DNA from: Oleiphilus messinensis
GTDB taxonomy: Bacteria; Pseudomonadota; Gammaproteobacteria; Pseudomonadales; Oleiphilaceae
Direction: 5' to 3'
Assembly: GCF_002162375.1 (NCBI RefSeq)
Contig: NZ_CP021425.1
Location: forward strand, 861,001-925,000
Length of the DNA stretch: 64,000 nt
The translations under genes and the position numbers were made by a program. How positions within the stretch are numbered: the first letter of the stretch is position 1; each line of letters opens with the position of its first letter. Shown in pieces: positions 29,481 to 41,200 of the stretch. The notes beneath the pieces are model-generated. The model saw only the letters and a program-made list of their open reading frames with translations, was not told the origin of the DNA and did no database searches.

Positions 29481-31007
29481 ATGTCCTTATTGAAGTCCAG
29501 CGGTGTCGTTGCCTTTATGACGATGCTGTCCCGAATCTTAGGGTTAGTTCGGGATATCGTTATTGCCGCTATTTTTGGTGCTGGTAGCAGTGCGGATGCC
29601 TTCTTTGTAGCGTTTAAAATACCAAACTTTTTACGTCGGCTTTTTGCTGAAGGCGCTTTTTCGCAAGCCTTCGTACCCGTGTTGTCGGAGTATCGCCAAC
29701 AGCAGACCCACGAAGAGGTGCAGAAACTGGTTAATGCGGTGTCCGGTACGCTCGGGGTCGTGCTGTTGATATTGACAGTTGCCGCAATGGCCGGTGCGCC
29801 CTATTTAACGATGTTGTTTGCCCCTGGTTTTATTGATGAACCTGAAAAATTTAATCAGGCCAGTGATATGCTGCGTATCACTTTTCCTTATTTATTATTA
29901 ATTTCACTAACGGCGTTTTCCGGGGCAATACTGAATGCCTATGGCCGGTTTGCGGTGCCTGCTTTCACGCCTGTTTTGCTTAATTTGAGTTTGATATCTG
30001 TGGCTTTATTCATGACGCCGGTGATGTCGGAGCCGATACTTGCTTTGGCATGGGGCGTATTGATCGCCGGGATGATGCAGTTGTTTGTTCAGCTGCCGTT
30101 TTTGATGCGTTTGAATTTGTTGCCCCGGCCTCGTATCGATTATCGCCATGAAGGTGTTATGCGTATTCTGAAACTGATGACACCGGCCTTGTTTGGCGTT
30201 TCTGTGAGTCAGGTTAATTTGTTACTGGACACGATTCTGGCATCCTTTCTCCAGACGGGAAGTGTCTCCTGGCTCTATTATTCAGACCGTTTATCCGAGT
30301 TGCCCTTGGGCGTCATTGGTATTGCCATTGGCACGGTAATCTTGCCCAGTTTGTCCCGTAGCCATACCGCACAGTCGAAGGATCGATTCTCGGCAACGAT
30401 GAATTGGGCGTTGAGGCTGGTTTTTTTGATCGGATTACCTGCTGCAGCGGCTTTGATCGTACTTGCGGAGCCATTATTGATCACACTCTTTTTTTACGGT
30501 GAGATGACGCCTCGCGATGTGGTTATGTCATCGCAGAGTCTGATGGCTTATGCTCTGGGTCTGCAGGCATTTATGCTTATTAAAATATTGGCTCCGGGAT
30601 ATTTTGCTCGCCAGGATACCAAAACACCGGTGAAAATCGGAATCGTCGCGATGGCGGCCAACATGATCTTTAATCTATTGCTGATCTGGCATTTTGCCCA
30701 CGTAGGGCTGGCTCTGGCGACATCTATCTCTGCCTGGCTCAATGCTGCATTACTCTGGATTGGCTTGCGACGAGGAGATGTGCAGCTCCGAACACCTGGA
30801 TTGTTCATGATATTAGTGCGAATTGTCTTTGCCTTGGGCGTTATGATGTTGTTTATCTTCTGGGCGATGCCGTCTGCTACAGAAATGATGCAGTTTTCTG
30901 TTTGGCAACGTGTAATCTGGATGTCTGTGCTGGTTTTGGGAGGACTAATTGCTTATTTCGGCTTTTTATTCCTGGCGGGTCTGAGAGTTCGACATTTAAA
31001 GCGTTGA
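29481..31007 (+). CDS. murJ: Lipid II flippase MurJ
   Basis: MurJ moves lipid II across the inner membrane for peptidoglycan synthesis. The 508-residue polytopic protein (about 14 hydrophobic segments) has the family N-terminus SGVVAFMTMLSRILGLVRD and FGAGSSADAFFVAFKIPNFLRRLFAEGAFSQAFVP, which includes the conserved Arg residues of the central cavity. ATG 29481 is preceded by a GGAGG site 5 bases away and is preferred over an in-frame TTG 12 bases earlier. ribF follows 44 bases downstream. Confidence 0.96.
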   Translation: MSLLKSSGVVAFMTMLSRILGLVRDIVIAAIFGAGSSADAFFVAFKIPNFLRRLFAEGAFSQAFVPVLSEYRQQQTHEEVQKLVNAVSGTLGVVLLILTVAAMAGAPYLTMLFAPGFIDEPEKFNQASDMLRITFPYLLLISLTAFSGAILNAYGRFAVPAFTPVLLNLSLISVALFMTPVMSEPILALAWGVLIAGMMQLFVQLPFLMRLNLLPRPRIDYRHEGVMRILKLMTPALFGVSVSQVNLLLDTILASFLQTGSVSWLYYSDRLSELPLGVIGIAIGTVILPSLSRSHTAQSKDRFSATMNWALRLVFLIGLPAAAALIVLAEPLLITLFFYGEMTPRDVVMSSQSLMAYALGLQAFMLIKILAPGYFARQDTKTPVKIGIVAMAANMIFNLLLIWHFAHVGLALATSISAWLNAALLWIGLRRGDVQLRTPGLFMILVRIVFALGVMMLFIFWAMPSATEMMQFSVWQRVIWMSVLVLGGLIAYFGFLFLAGLRVRHLKR

Positions 31008-31051
31008 GTGAGTGTTATATAATGTGCGTTTTTCGTTCGGCGAGAGGGTGA

Positions 31052-32065
31052 ATGAGGCTGATAAGAGGGTTACAGAACCTGTCTTCGTTTGAAGGTCGTT
31101 GTGTTGCAACCATTGGCAACTTTGATGGCGTTCATTTGGGACATAAAGTTATACTCGATCAGGTAAAACGGGAAGCATCGTTACGCAATGTCCCTTCTGT
31201 TGCCATGATTTTTGAGCCTCAACCCCGAGAGTTTTTTCAAGGAGATAAAGCGCCATCCAGATTACAAAGTTTTCGAGACAAGTTGGTGGCGCTCGCTGCG
31301 GAGCATATCGATGTCGTGGTTTGTTTGCAATTTAACCAGCGCTTTCGAAGTCTTTCCGCTGATCAGTTCATTCGTTCAATTTTGGTGGATGCGTTGCATA
31401 TTGAGCATCTGGTGATTGGTGATGATTTCCGGTTCGGCTGTGATCGCACCGGCAGCTTTGAGTTGCTCGAACAGAACGGGTTGGCACACAACTACAGTGT
31501 CGAGCGTACTGATACAATTGAAGTCCAGAACCTGCGGGTTAGCAGTACCCGTGTACGGCAGTCACTTAACGAGAACAATTTAACACTTGCGGCTGAATTA
31601 CTTGGTCGCCCCTACAGCATTAGTGGTACTGTAGCCCATGGGCGAAAATTGGGCCGCAAGCTGAATGCACCCACTGCCAATATTTATCTCGGAAGTGGGC
31701 GTCCTGCGCTTTGTGGTGTGTTTGCCGTACAACTCAGGGTAAACTCCAGGCGTAATGCAAAAGTCAAATCCTTTGTTAGTGACGCGGGGCGGTGTGATAC
31801 TTTTCCAGGTGTGGCGAATATAGGCTATCGCCCGACTGTTGATGGCGTGCGCCCGGCGCTCGAAGTACACTTGCTGGATTTTAGCGGTGATTTATATGGT
31901 GCGCATGTTGAAGTCACTTTTTTACAGCACCTGCGAGATGAACAAAAATTTGAGCGAATAGAAGATTTACAGCAGCAAATAGGATTGGATATTGAGCAGG
32001 CTCGCCAGTTCTTTATATCCCGATCCATGATGACAGAAAATACATTCCCGGCTGAGGAACCGTAA
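31052..32065 (+). CDS. ribF: Bifunctional riboflavin kinase/FAD synthetase
   Basis: RibF phosphorylates riboflavin to FMN and adenylylates FMN to FAD. The 337-residue product has the nucleotidyltransferase site GNFDGVHLGHK (near residue 22) and GDDFRFGCDRTG (near 125), then SSTRVRQSL. The C-terminal kinase domain has GRKLGRKLNAPTANI (near 200) and ANIGYRPTVDG. It sits in the conserved murJ-ribF-ileS-lspA run and uses the product of the rib genes at 14-18 kb. Confidence 0.97.
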   Translation: MRLIRGLQNLSSFEGRCVATIGNFDGVHLGHKVILDQVKREASLRNVPSVAMIFEPQPREFFQGDKAPSRLQSFRDKLVALAAEHIDVVVCLQFNQRFRSLSADQFIRSILVDALHIEHLVIGDDFRFGCDRTGSFELLEQNGLAHNYSVERTDTIEVQNLRVSSTRVRQSLNENNLTLAAELLGRPYSISGTVAHGRKLGRKLNAPTANIYLGSGRPALCGVFAVQLRVNSRRNAKVKSFVSDAGRCDTFPGVANIGYRPTVDGVRPALEVHLLDFSGDLYGAHVEVTFLQHLRDEQKFERIEDLQQQIGLDIEQARQFFISRSMMTENTFPAEEP

Positions 32066-32122
32066 TCGAGGCAAGGACGGGATTCCAGTTAATTTTGAAC
32101 CAAATAATATAGTGAATGAAAG

Positions 32123-34960
32123 ATGAGTGATTATAAGCATACTCTCAACCTACCTAGCACGTCTTTCCCGATGAAAGCCAACCTGGCTCAGCGAGAGCCT
32201 GAAATGCTGGCGCAGTGGACTAAAAAGGGCTTGTACGAGAAAATTCGGGAGTGCAGGGCAGGCGCTGAAAAGTTCATTCTTCATGATGGACCGCCTTACG
32301 CCAACGGTAACATTCACATTGGACATGCAGTTAATAAAATCCTTAAAGACATTATCGTCAAATCCAAGACACTGAGTGGTTTTGATGCCCCTTATGTGCC
32401 AGGTTGGGATTGTCATGGTTTGCCGATCGAACATAATGTCGAGAAGAAAATCGGTAAAGCGGGTGTCAAAGTCGAGTACAGCGCGTTTCGTAAAGCCTGC
32501 CGCGAATACGCCATGAAGCAGGTCGAAGGTCAGAAGCAAGACTTTATTCGTCTTGGTGTTCTGGGGGCTTGGGACAAACCCTATCTCACCATGGATTTCA
32601 AGATCGAAGCGGATATCATTCGGGCTCTTGGTAAAATCGCGGAAAATGGTCACCTGCATAAAGGCTTTAAACCGGTTTATTGGAGTGTCGTTGGCGGTTC
32701 CGCGCTTGCAGAAGCCGAAGTTGAGTACCATGAAAAGGAATCTACGGCCATCGATGTCCGGTTTGCGCCCGTAGACCAGGATGCCTTTAGTCGCGCATTT
32801 TCAGTAGAGCCGGTAACCGGGTCTGGCAATACCTCAATCGTAATCTGGACCACCACACCCTGGACACTTCCCTCCAACCAGGCTGTGTCACTGAATGCTG
32901 ACTTGGAGTATGCGTTGGTTGAGTGTGATACCGGATTGGGCATGGAACGCATCCTGATGGCAACCGCTTTGGTCGATGCCAATATGGAGCGTTACGGAGT
33001 AGAGCAGTTCCAGGTTGTCGGTCGTTGCCTGGGGCAAGACCTTGAAGGGCTGCTGCTGCAACACCCATTTTATGATGATCGACAGGTGCCCGTAATTCTT
33101 GGCGACCATGTTACAACCGATGCGGGTACTGGTGCTGTCCATACTGCACCTGACCACGGGGTTGACGACTTCAATGTTGGCCAGCGCTACGGCCTGGGAA
33201 CACTGGATTTGGTGGACAATAACGGCGTATTCAAAGTTCATACCGAGCTGTTTGCCGGTGAGCATGTGTATAAGGTTGACGAGAAGGTCATCAATGTACT
33301 GGATGAGCGACAGAAGCTTGTCTACAAGAAAACGTTCAAACACAGTTACCCACATTGTTGGCGAACCAAAACTCCGCTGATTTTCCGAGCGACGCCTCAG
33401 TGGTTTGTTAGCATGACCAAGAATGGCCTGAAAGATGCCGCATTGGAAGCAATCAAAGGCGTTAAATGGGTGCCGTCCTGGGGGCAGAATCGTATCGAAG
33501 CCATGCTGGAGCAGAGTCCGGATTGGTGTATCTCCCGTCAACGTACCTGGGGAGTGCCGATTACATTGTTCGTGCATAACCAGACGCAGGAGTTGCATCC
33601 CAGCACTTCGGAACTTTTTGAACAGGTTGCTTTGCGTGTTGAAAAAGACGGGATGGATGCCTGGTTTGATCTGGATCCGAAAGAGCTGCTCGGAGAAGAG
33701 GCGGATCAATACAGCAAAGTAACGGATACCCTGGATGTTTGGTTTGATTCCGGCGTAACGCACGCGGCTGTGTTGGAGCCGAGAGAAGATTTGGGCCAGT
33801 ACCCGGCAGATCTCTACCTGGAAGGCTCTGATCAGCATCGTGGCTGGTTCCAGTCGTCATTGAAAACGGGGATTGCAATCAAGGGAGAGGCACCTTACAA
33901 ACAGGTGTTGACTCATGGGTTTACGGTCGATGGTGATGGCCGAAAAATGTCTAAGTCTTTGGGCAATGTAGTTTCGCCTCAGGATGTCATGAACAAGCTC
34001 GGAGCGGATATTCTGCGCTTGTGGGTTGCAGCTACAGACTATAGCGGTGAAATGACCGTATCTGACGAAATTTTGAAGCGCACGGCGGATACTTATCGCC
34101 GCATCCGTAATACCGCCCGTTTCTTGCTGTCGAACCTGAATGGTTTTGACCCATCAAGCGATGCGTTAGCCCCGGGGGATATGCTTTCTCTGGACCGTTG
34201 GTTGGTTGATCGGGCTTATTTGCTGCAACAAGAGATTAAAGATGCGTACGATGCTTATAGTTTCCTGACGATTTACCAAAAAGTCAGCCACTTTTGCACG
34301 ATTGAACTGGGCGGTTTCTATCTTGATATTATCAAAGACCGGCAGTACACGACGCAAACTGATAGTCAGGCTCGTCGTTCCTGTCAAACGGCGCTGTACC
34401 ATGTGGTTGAAGCGTTGGTACGCTGGGTGGCTCCGATACTCAGCTTTACGGCCGATGAGATCTGGCAGGCGATGCCAGGGGAGCGCAGTGAAAATGTGTT
34501 GCTGGAAACCTGGTACGAGGGGCTGATGCCTCTGGATGATGATGCGTTGCTGGGCCGGCAGTACTGGGATACGATTCTCAAGGTGAAAACTGCGGTAAAC
34601 AAACAAATTGAAGATGCCCGTCGGGCAGGTCAAGTCAAAGGTTCCTTGGGAACTGAAGTCGACCTGTATTGTGATGGTGATCTACGTGAAGCTTTGGAAA
34701 CATTGGGTGAAGAGCTGCGTTTTGTATTGATTACTTCAGCGGCAACCGTAAATGGCTTGTCCGATCAGGGCTGCGAAGAGGCTTCGGTATCGGACGAGGT
34801 TGAGGGTTTGAAAATTCGTGTTCGGGCGACGGAGCACGGCAAGTGTGTTCGTTGCTGGCATCATCGCCCCGAAGTCGGCACACATGAGACGCACCCGGAG
34901 CTTTGCGGGCGTTGTGTTGAAAATGTGGACGGTGCGGGAGAGCAGCGACAATTTGCATAA
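32123..34960 (+). CDS. ileS: Isoleucyl-tRNA synthetase
   Basis: The 945-residue class I synthetase has HIGH ([11 protein letters not shown], near residue 66), the long CP1 editing domain, WWS-like [13 protein letters not shown], and the KMSKSLGN loop near residue 610. The C-terminal zinc finger has CVRCW near residue 911 and a CGRC pair. It is the eubacterial (IleS1-like) type with size near E. coli (938). It is flanked by ribF and lspA, the conserved order. No leader or T-box is seen. Confidence 0.98.
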   Translation: MSDYKHTLNLPSTSFPMKANLAQREPEMLAQWTKKGLYEKIRECRAGAEKFILHDGPPYANGNIHIGHAVNKILKDIIVKSKTLSGFDAPYVPGWDCHGLPIEHNVEKKIGKAGVKVEYSAFRKACREYAMKQVEGQKQDFIRLGVLGAWDKPYLTMDFKIEADIIRALGKIAENGHLHKGFKPVYWSVVGGSALAEAEVEYHEKESTAIDVRFAPVDQDAFSRAFSVEPVTGSGNTSIVIWTTTPWTLPSNQAVSLNADLEYALVECDTGLGMERILMATALVDANMERYGVEQFQVVGRCLGQDLEGLLLQHPFYDDRQVPVILGDHVTTDAGTGAVHTAPDHGVDDFNVGQRYGLGTLDLVDNNGVFKVHTELFAGEHVYKVDEKVINVLDERQKLVYKKTFKHSYPHCWRTKTPLIFRATPQWFVSMTKNGLKDAALEAIKGVKWVPSWGQNRIEAMLEQSPDWCISRQRTWGVPITLFVHNQTQELHPSTSELFEQVALRVEKDGMDAWFDLDPKELLGEEADQYSKVTDTLDVWFDSGVTHAAVLEPREDLGQYPADLYLEGSDQHRGWFQSSLKTGIAIKGEAPYKQVLTHGFTVDGDGRKMSKSLGNVVSPQDVMNKLGADILRLWVAATDYSGEMTVSDEILKRTADTYRRIRNTARFLLSNLNGFDPSSDALAPGDMLSLDRWLVDRAYLLQQEIKDAYDAYSFLTIYQKVSHFCTIELGGFYLDIIKDRQYTTQTDSQARRSCQTALYHVVEALVRWVAPILSFTADEIWQAMPGERSENVLLETWYEGLMPLDDDALLGRQYWDTILKVKTAVNKQIEDARRAGQVKGSLGTEVDLYCDGDLREALETLGEELRFVLITSAATVNGLSDQGCEEASVSDEVEGLKIRVRATEHGKCVRCWHHRPEVGTHETHPELCGRCVENVDGAGEQRQFA

Positions 34961-35039
34961 TTCTCGCTGTTAGCTGGAATAAATGTGGAGACGTTTAATT
35001 AATCGTCTGCTTGGCCTTGAATACGGAGAGAGTTGATAT

Positions 35040-35519
35040 ATGTGGAAGTGGTTGATCTTAGCGGCGGTCGTGTTTGTGCTCGATCTTGTTACGAAATTTT
35101 ATGCATCCACCTCGCTGGATTATGCTCGATCCGTTGAAATATTGCCTTTTTTCAACCTGACCCTTTTGCATAATACCGGGGCCGCTTTTAGTTTTCTGGC
35201 GAGTGAGTCCGGCTGGCAACGCTGGTTGTTTACCGGACTGGCAATCATCGTCAGCGGGGTGCTGTTGCGTTGGTTGTATACCTTAAAAGGAAGTGATGTC
35301 TGGCTTTCTATTGCGATCGCATTGGTTCTGGGCGGAGCCCTGGGGAATCTGTATGACCGAATCACGCTGGGATATGTCGTAGACTTTCTTCATTTTTACT
35401 GGCGTGATTACCACTTTCCCGCGTTTAATCTTGCAGACTCGGCCATTTCCGTTGGCGCGGTTATGCTGGCCGTCGACATTTTTAGAGCGGAAAAAAAAAA
35501 ACAGGCAGTTGAGGCTTGA
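35040..35519 (+). CDS. lspA: Lipoprotein signal peptidase II
   Basis: LspA cleaves the signal peptide of prolipoproteins in the inner membrane. The 159-residue product has four transmembrane segments and both catalytic aspartates: NLYDRITLGYVVDF near residue 102-115 and FNLADSAI near residue 130. NTGAAFSFL is also typical. It starts with ATG 35040 behind a GGAGAG site. The BamD and DUF2057-like lipoproteins in this window would be substrates. Confidence 0.97.
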   Translation: MWKWLILAAVVFVLDLVTKFYASTSLDYARSVEILPFFNLTLLHNTGAAFSFLASESGWQRWLFTGLAIIVSGVLLRWLYTLKGSDVWLSIAIALVLGGALGNLYDRITLGYVVDFLHFYWRDYHFPAFNLADSAISVGAVMLAVDIFRAEKKKQAVEA

Positions 35520-35550
35520 TAAACCCGGTCTCATTGCCAGATGAAAATAT

Positions 35551-36006
35551 ATGAGTAATAAAATGACAGATAATGTTGTGAAAGCGGGGGTCAAGGTGAC
35601 TCTGAATTTCTCCTTGAAGCTGGAGAATGGTGACATTGTTGATACAACATTCGATAAGAAGCCTGCAGTGTTTGAGATGGGTGATGGTAACTTGCCGGAA
35701 GCCTTTGAAAAACTGATCTTAGGGATGTCCTCTGGACAACGGTCGGAGTTCAACGTCCGGCCAGAAGATGGTTTTGGCCAGCACAACCCGAATAATGTGC
35801 AGCAAATTCCCCGGACCCAATTCGGTGATGATGTGTTATTGGAACCCGGTCTGCTCATTTCGTTTGCAGATGCGGGTCAAAACGAGTTACCGGGTATGGT
35901 TGTGGAGTACGATGATCAAAATGTAACCATTGACTTCAACCACCCTTTAGCTGGGCGAGCATTGCTGTTTGAAGCAGAGATCGTGCAAATTGACCCTGTG
36001 GATTAA
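35551..36006 (+). CDS. fkpB: FKBP-type peptidyl-prolyl isomerase, SlpA/FkpB type
   Basis: A 151-residue cytosolic FKBP with an inserted IF domain. The FKBP part reads VTLNFSLKLENGDIVDTTF, FEMGDGNLPEAFEKLILGM and EDGFGQHNPN. The insert LISFADAGQNELPGMVVEYDDQNVTIDFNHPLAG is the chaperone flap typical of SlyD/SlpA proteins. There is no His-rich C-tail, so SlpA rather than SlyD. It lies between lspA and ispH as in E. coli and Pseudomonas. Confidence 0.94.
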   Translation: MSNKMTDNVVKAGVKVTLNFSLKLENGDIVDTTFDKKPAVFEMGDGNLPEAFEKLILGMSSGQRSEFNVRPEDGFGQHNPNNVQQIPRTQFGDDVLLEPGLLISFADAGQNELPGMVVEYDDQNVTIDFNHPLAGRALLFEAEIVQIDPVD

Positions 36007-36098
36007 TCGGTGCAACGAACCTTGAAAGGCACACTGCTGCTCTGTGCCATAAAACCTCAACCCTTTTATGAAAATAACGCTCGAACAAGGTAGTGCTC

Positions 36099-37055
36099 AT
36101 GCAAGTAAAACTGGCTAATCCTCGTGGTTTTTGTGCGGGAGTTGATCGTGCGATCGAGATTGTGAATCGTGCGCTGGATGTGTTTGGAGCCCCCATTTAC
36201 GTGCGCCATGAAGTCGTCCACAATCGTTTTGTTGTGGAAAACTTACGCGAGCGCGGCGCTATTTTTGTTGATGAGCTGCACGAAGTACCTGATGATTGCC
36301 TGGTTATTTTCAGTGCCCATGGGGTTTCACAAGCCGTTCGTCAAGAAGCGACTGACCGTGGATTGAAAGTTTTTGATGCGACCTGCCCATTAGTGACCAA
36401 AGTTCACATGGAAGTCGCAAAGTACAGTCGAGATGGTGCGGAGTGTATTTTAATCGGCCATGCCGGGCATCCGGAAGTGGAAGGAACCATGGGCCAGTTT
36501 GATGGCGCTCAGGGCGGGTGTATTTATCTCGTTGAAAATGAAGCGGACGTTGAAAAACTGACTGTTCAAAACCCTGATGTATTGTTTTATGTCACCCAGA
36601 CTACATTATCTATGGATGATACTGCTGTGGTCATCGAAGCATTGCGGAGGCGGTTTCCCAGGATTCAGGGTCCAAGGAAGGATGATATTTGCTATGCCAC
36701 TCAGAACCGTCAGGATGCCGTTAAAACGCTCGCGGCGGATTGTGATGTTATGCTGGTTGTGGGCTCTCCGAATAGCTCTAACTCTAATCGTTTACGAGAA
36801 CTGGGCGAACGAATGGGCACACCTTCCTATTTAATCGATGGCGCAGACCAAATCCAGCCGTCCTGGTTTGATCGCTGTGAAGTTGTCGGTATAACAGCGG
36901 GGGCCTCTGCTCCGGAAGTGCTCGTTCAGGATGTCGTCGCAAAACTGGCAGAATACGGTGGGCAGGCGCCGGTTGAATTGAGTGGGAGAGAAGAAAATGT
37001 CGTATTTTCAATGCCTAAAGAACTTCGTATCCCAGCTATACATGTTGAAGGCTAG
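36099..37055 (+). CDS. ispH: 4-hydroxy-3-methylbut-2-enyl diphosphate reductase
   Basis: IspH performs the last step of the MEP isoprenoid pathway with a 4Fe-4S cluster. The 318-residue product has the three cluster cysteines in [13 protein letters not shown] (near residue 12), [12 protein letters not shown] (near 96) and [11 protein letters not shown] (near 197), plus the conserved TQTTLS. ATG 36099 has an AAGG site 8 bases upstream; an in-frame GTG lies two codons earlier. It supplies precursors used by IspB in this window. Confidence 0.97.
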   Translation: MQVKLANPRGFCAGVDRAIEIVNRALDVFGAPIYVRHEVVHNRFVVENLRERGAIFVDELHEVPDDCLVIFSAHGVSQAVRQEATDRGLKVFDATCPLVTKVHMEVAKYSRDGAECILIGHAGHPEVEGTMGQFDGAQGGCIYLVENEADVEKLTVQNPDVLFYVTQTTLSMDDTAVVIEALRRRFPRIQGPRKDDICYATQNRQDAVKTLAADCDVMLVVGSPNSSNSNRLRELGERMGTPSYLIDGADQIQPSWFDRCEVVGITAGASAPEVLVQDVVAKLAEYGGQAPVELSGREENVVFSMPKELRIPAIHVEG

Positions 37056-37223
37056 CGTGTTAATATTTTGCTGTTATTTGCTAAATCAGGGGCGTTACTG
37101 ATTCACTGGTTATAGTTATGCCCAATATACTCGTGCTCAGGATGGGACGGGTTATCTTGCTTGATCCGTATGATCGATAAGACGAATTCATGCGGGCGCA
37201 CAAATTAAACAAAAGGACTTGTT

Positions 37224-37772
37224 ATGTCTTACCCGAGTCGTGGGTTTACCCTTCTGGAACTGCTTGTTGTTCTCTGTATTATTTTTATCTCTGCTTCACT
37301 GTCTGTATCGGCAATTTCGCTGGTATCCAAACACCGCTCTGAAGCGATTGTTTCAGATTTAGTTCATTTGTTGGCTGCAGCGAGGCAAACGGCGGTGTCT
37401 AAGAAAGTTGTAACGACGATATGTCCCAGTAATGATGGAGTCAGGTGTGAAAAGAATTGGTCGTATCAGATAATTGCGTTCGAAGACCGGAATAATAATA
37501 AAATTAGAGAGAATAATGAGCCGATAATCAGCAATAAAAGCGCCTTGCCGTCAACACACCAGCTTACATGGCGCTCTTTTCAAAATAAGCCTTATATCCA
37601 ATATTCTTCAGTCGGGTACACACTAAGTCATAACGGCTCGTTTGTATTGTGTGACAAATCCTCTGTACGTGTTCTGATTATGAATAAAATGGGACGGGTG
37701 CGTCACGGTCAAGACCGTGACGGCGATGGTAATCAAGAAATGGCGAATGGTAAGGTAGCTGTTTGCAAATAA
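37224..37772 (+). CDS. Extra GspH/FimT-like type IV prepilin
   Basis: A 182-residue prepilin with a short leader cleaved before Phe in SRGFTLLELLVVL (Glu5 kept) and a hydrophobic alpha1 helix. The GspH/FimT globular region follows (CPSNDGVRCEKNWSYQIIAFED). Two Asp/Asn-rich loops, EDRNNNKIREN and DRDGDGNQEM, look like short calcium-binding turns. It runs opposite to the minor-pilin cluster and ends 7 bases from the converging pilE stop. A second FimT-like gene lies at 45.5 kb, so this may be a duplicate or a specialised minor pilin. Confidence 0.85.
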   Translation: MSYPSRGFTLLELLVVLCIIFISASLSVSAISLVSKHRSEAIVSDLVHLLAAARQTAVSKKVVTTICPSNDGVRCEKNWSYQIIAFEDRNNNKIRENNEPIISNKSALPSTHQLTWRSFQNKPYIQYSSVGYTLSHNGSFVLCDKSSVRVLIMNKMGRVRHGQDRDGDGNQEMANGKVAVCK

Positions 37773-37779
37773 ATGCAGG

Positions 37780-38211
37780 TTATTTATCGTCCCACTCGTT
37801 GGTTCCATCTGGATTATTGGCCCAAACCTTGGTTCCGTTACTGCTGTAGGTGAATTCTCCGTTGCTTGCTTGGGCTCCTTTGGGGGTCGCTGTAATTGTA
37901 TACGCAAGGGTTGATGGGGCTAGAGAAAATTCGTAATAGACATTGCTTCCACTGACAGGGCTCTTATCGGTATAGACAACATTTGGACCCGTTGTTGTTG
38001 AGCTTAACTGAGCGTTTGCGTAACTGAAGTTGTTCCGGGCTTTATACCTTTCCATGGCTGTTGCAATGGCCATGGCCGTACCCATTGCGTCATGACGTCG
38101 TGTTTTCGTGACATGGCTTTGATAACTCGGATACGCAACTGCGGCAAGGATGCCAACAATAGCAAGTGCGACCAGTAGCTCGATTAGTGTGAAACCAAAA
38201 TTTTTATGCAT
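37780..38211 (-). CDS. pilE: Type IV minor pilin PilE
   Basis: A 143-residue prepilin with leader MHKNFG and mature start FTLIELLVALAIVGILAAVAYPSYQ, the classical cleavage site with Glu5. A beta-rich C-terminal domain follows that lacks the paired terminal cysteines of a major pilin. It is last in the fimT-pilVWXY1E order and directly follows pilY1, as in P. aeruginosa. It belongs to the pseudopilin tip complex that primes pilus assembly. Confidence 0.9.
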   Translation of the reverse strand: MHKNFGFTLIELLVALAIVGILAAVAYPSYQSHVTKTRRHDAMGTAMAIATAMERYKARNNFSYANAQLSSTTTGPNVVYTDKSPVSGSNVYYEFSLAPSTLAYTITATPKGAQASNGEFTYSSNGTKVWANNPDGTNEWDDK

Positions 38212-38287
38212 TCAATTGTCCTCGGTACCGTAAAAAGCAGATCTGGAGCGCTCCCCCCTTCGAGTCCTTGAAGAGGGGATGAAGGTC

Positions 38288-41200
38288 CTAGTTCGAATTG
38301 AACAGTTCTGCTCGACCTTTCCTGCGTCGATAAACTTTAAGTGGATCTCCTGGAGGTGATGGCGGTGCTGCCAGCACATTTTTACCTTCCAGTAACACCA
38401 TACCTTCTTCTGTAAACAGAGGGATAACACCTGGAGGGAGGCCTGCAACATTCTCCTCTGTATGGCGATCGGTCAGTTCTGGGTTCTCAATATCTGCCAT
38501 CCTGGATTCGAGAGGTGTCCCATCTAAAATATCGACAAACCATGTACGACCCGTTCCTTCCGAGGGGGTGCAAGCTCCAACATTAGCGGAAGCAGGTGGA
38601 ATGTATGTACTGAATATAACCGTGTTGTTTACGGTCAATGATGGTGCCGTCACTTTTTCACCTGATTTACCTACATTTGTGTTAGCCAAGTTGATATACC
38701 ACCCCTTGCCGGCGGATGCATCAATGAGCGCTCTCGCAGAAGTATCTGTGGCGGCTTCAGACACGTCAGCAAGGTCACTCAAGGCAATGTCATGATCAAA
38801 TTTGTTTTCCAGTACACCGTAGTCTCTTAGAACAAAAAAGTGTTCATCAGTACTTTTGTTCAGAGGGTGTGCCCGATACCCTGAACCAACGGACAGTGCA
38901 ACAAACCGCTCATCATTGTTCAGAACAACCAGGGATGGATCAACTGAGTAGTAGAAGCGTCGATTGCCGGCAACGGTTGTGGCATTCAGGTGTGCAATTC
39001 GCCCGCCGGTCGCGAAATCAGATACGCCTGTATTCGTTTCATTTATGTCAAAGCGAAAGACTTGCGCATTTGTATCTGATGCGTACAACGTATCGATTAC
39101 ACCATTGTTATTAAAATCTATTGCTCTGATATCACCAGGGATACTGTTTGTCAGAGTCACGGTTGCTTTCGAATTGGCGATATCATACCCCGCTGAAGTG
39201 AGCGCGGGATCTCCTGCATTCGCTTTTGCACTCCAGAGTAACGCGCCTGTAATTGCATCGGCGATGAATACAGTTTGCCCCATTCCGTCTGCAAGCGGGG
39301 TAGTATCCTCACTGTCTTGGGTTACGTCGTAGCCACCACCAAAAATGATGACGTCTTTTGAATCTCCATCCCATTTTATGGTCGCGGGTGTTGCGGAAGA
39401 CCAAGTCTGACCGAGGTCAAGGTAATCCCCTGTGCCGCCCTGGATTACAAACAGCATTTTCGGATTATCGTAGTCCGAAATGTCTAACGCATAGTAGTTT
39501 CGTCCGCCACGGCGCATTCCGATATACAGGTATACCTTTTCGTCACTGTCCACAAGGTTATCATTGTCAGTGTCGATGTGGTTGATTGTTATGGGCCCGT
39601 CTAAACCATAGACATGAGAAATTCCGGTTGAGTTATCTCGAAAGAGTTTGAGGTTGCCAAGTAACTGGGAAGGCACAAATGACCATAGCTCGTTCCCGTC
39701 GTCGGTATGGCTGGAATCTCCGTCATCGGCATTGATGGCATGGAGGTAGCCTTGGTTGGTTGCGACAAACAATACCGTTTGACTTGTCCCACTATTATCA
39801 TATCGCACGAGAACCGGGCGAGAGTGGAGTGGGTCGCCCATTTGAAGTCTTATTTCCGTAGTATTGCTATCCGAATCAAAATCATCAACATCGACACCTC
39901 GAGCCCACTTGAGTACCTGTTCTCGTTCTGTCGAGTTTGAAACGTTAAGCATTGCCTGAGTGATCACGCTGTTGTCTTCACTTAGGGCATTTGATGAGTT
40001 GGCCAGTGTTGATGAGGTGCCCAAGTAAGTGTAGACATTGCGACTGCTCGGCATTGAGGCTGCGGCTCCACCTTTGGCTACATCATTTCCGTCATCAATT
40101 GCAGTGCCACTTTCGTAGCTTGGTTTCCAGAAGCTTCTCGCTCCTTCTTCGAATGCGCCGTCCGCAGTAATGGCCGGATCCGTATTGACATCTACAATTG
40201 AATCGCTGTCGGTATCGAACTTATAACGTTTAACATTACCCGGCCAGTCGGTTGAGTCTGTCGGTTTAAACAGTGAAAAATAGAGGTCATCGTCATTGGT
40301 TAATCGATTAAACTGATTTACGGTTACACCGGCGGAGACAAATGACGTTGTTTTATCCAAAGCGTTCTTGATCCCTTCACTTAAGGCCTGAACCAGCTCT
40401 GCTTCATTGTTGGCTTGATAAAAAGTACCACCACCTGCTTGGGCAAGTTCAGCCATAAATGGGATATTTGAAGCAAAACTGATGGTGTTAGTAACAACTG
40501 TTTGTGTACCAGAAAGGGTTGAGGACTGGTCTTCGGTTACAAGAAACTCAGCAAGTTCTTTAGCACAGTTTTTTCCATTGTCTCCAGTCGAACAGGATTC
40601 ACCGGTAATACCCTGCACCACGCCTGCTGTCGTACTTCCATGGGAGTTGGGTTCTCCATCCGAGAGAAACATAATGTGATTGGGGGCGCATAAATTGTCG
40701 ATCGGGCTAATGTAAACCGGAGAGCCATTGATCGCTTCACTGCCGCAATTAGAATTACTGGAATCCCATCCTGGGCAGCCGTTTGGAATATAGTGTGTAC
40801 CGCCAGTGTATGAATCGGGGTGGCTGGTTCTGAATTTGCGACTCCCACTTGACCCCCGTTTCGTCCCGAATTTGACGCCGGAGCCTCTGAAATACAAGGC
40901 GGCCTCCGCAAGTGTACCGCTTATCGGGGTGTAGCCATCATGGCCGAAATTTGCGACGTAAGATTTAAGTGTGTCTCGAACCGTTACCCCACCTACAGCA
41001 TAATCGCCTTTGTAGGTAACAAAGAGTTTTGGTGCGGAGCCCGCACTGCTGTTATAGCTAGTTGCAGAGCCAGTTCCATTCCCGTCTGTCGTTTCGATGA
41101 TGATGCCAAGCGCATTGCCTGACGTCCAGGTAGGTTTGCTCACAATTTCTTCTATTCGGTCAGAAATATCGCTTGTTATTACAGTCTCGCCATAGACCCA

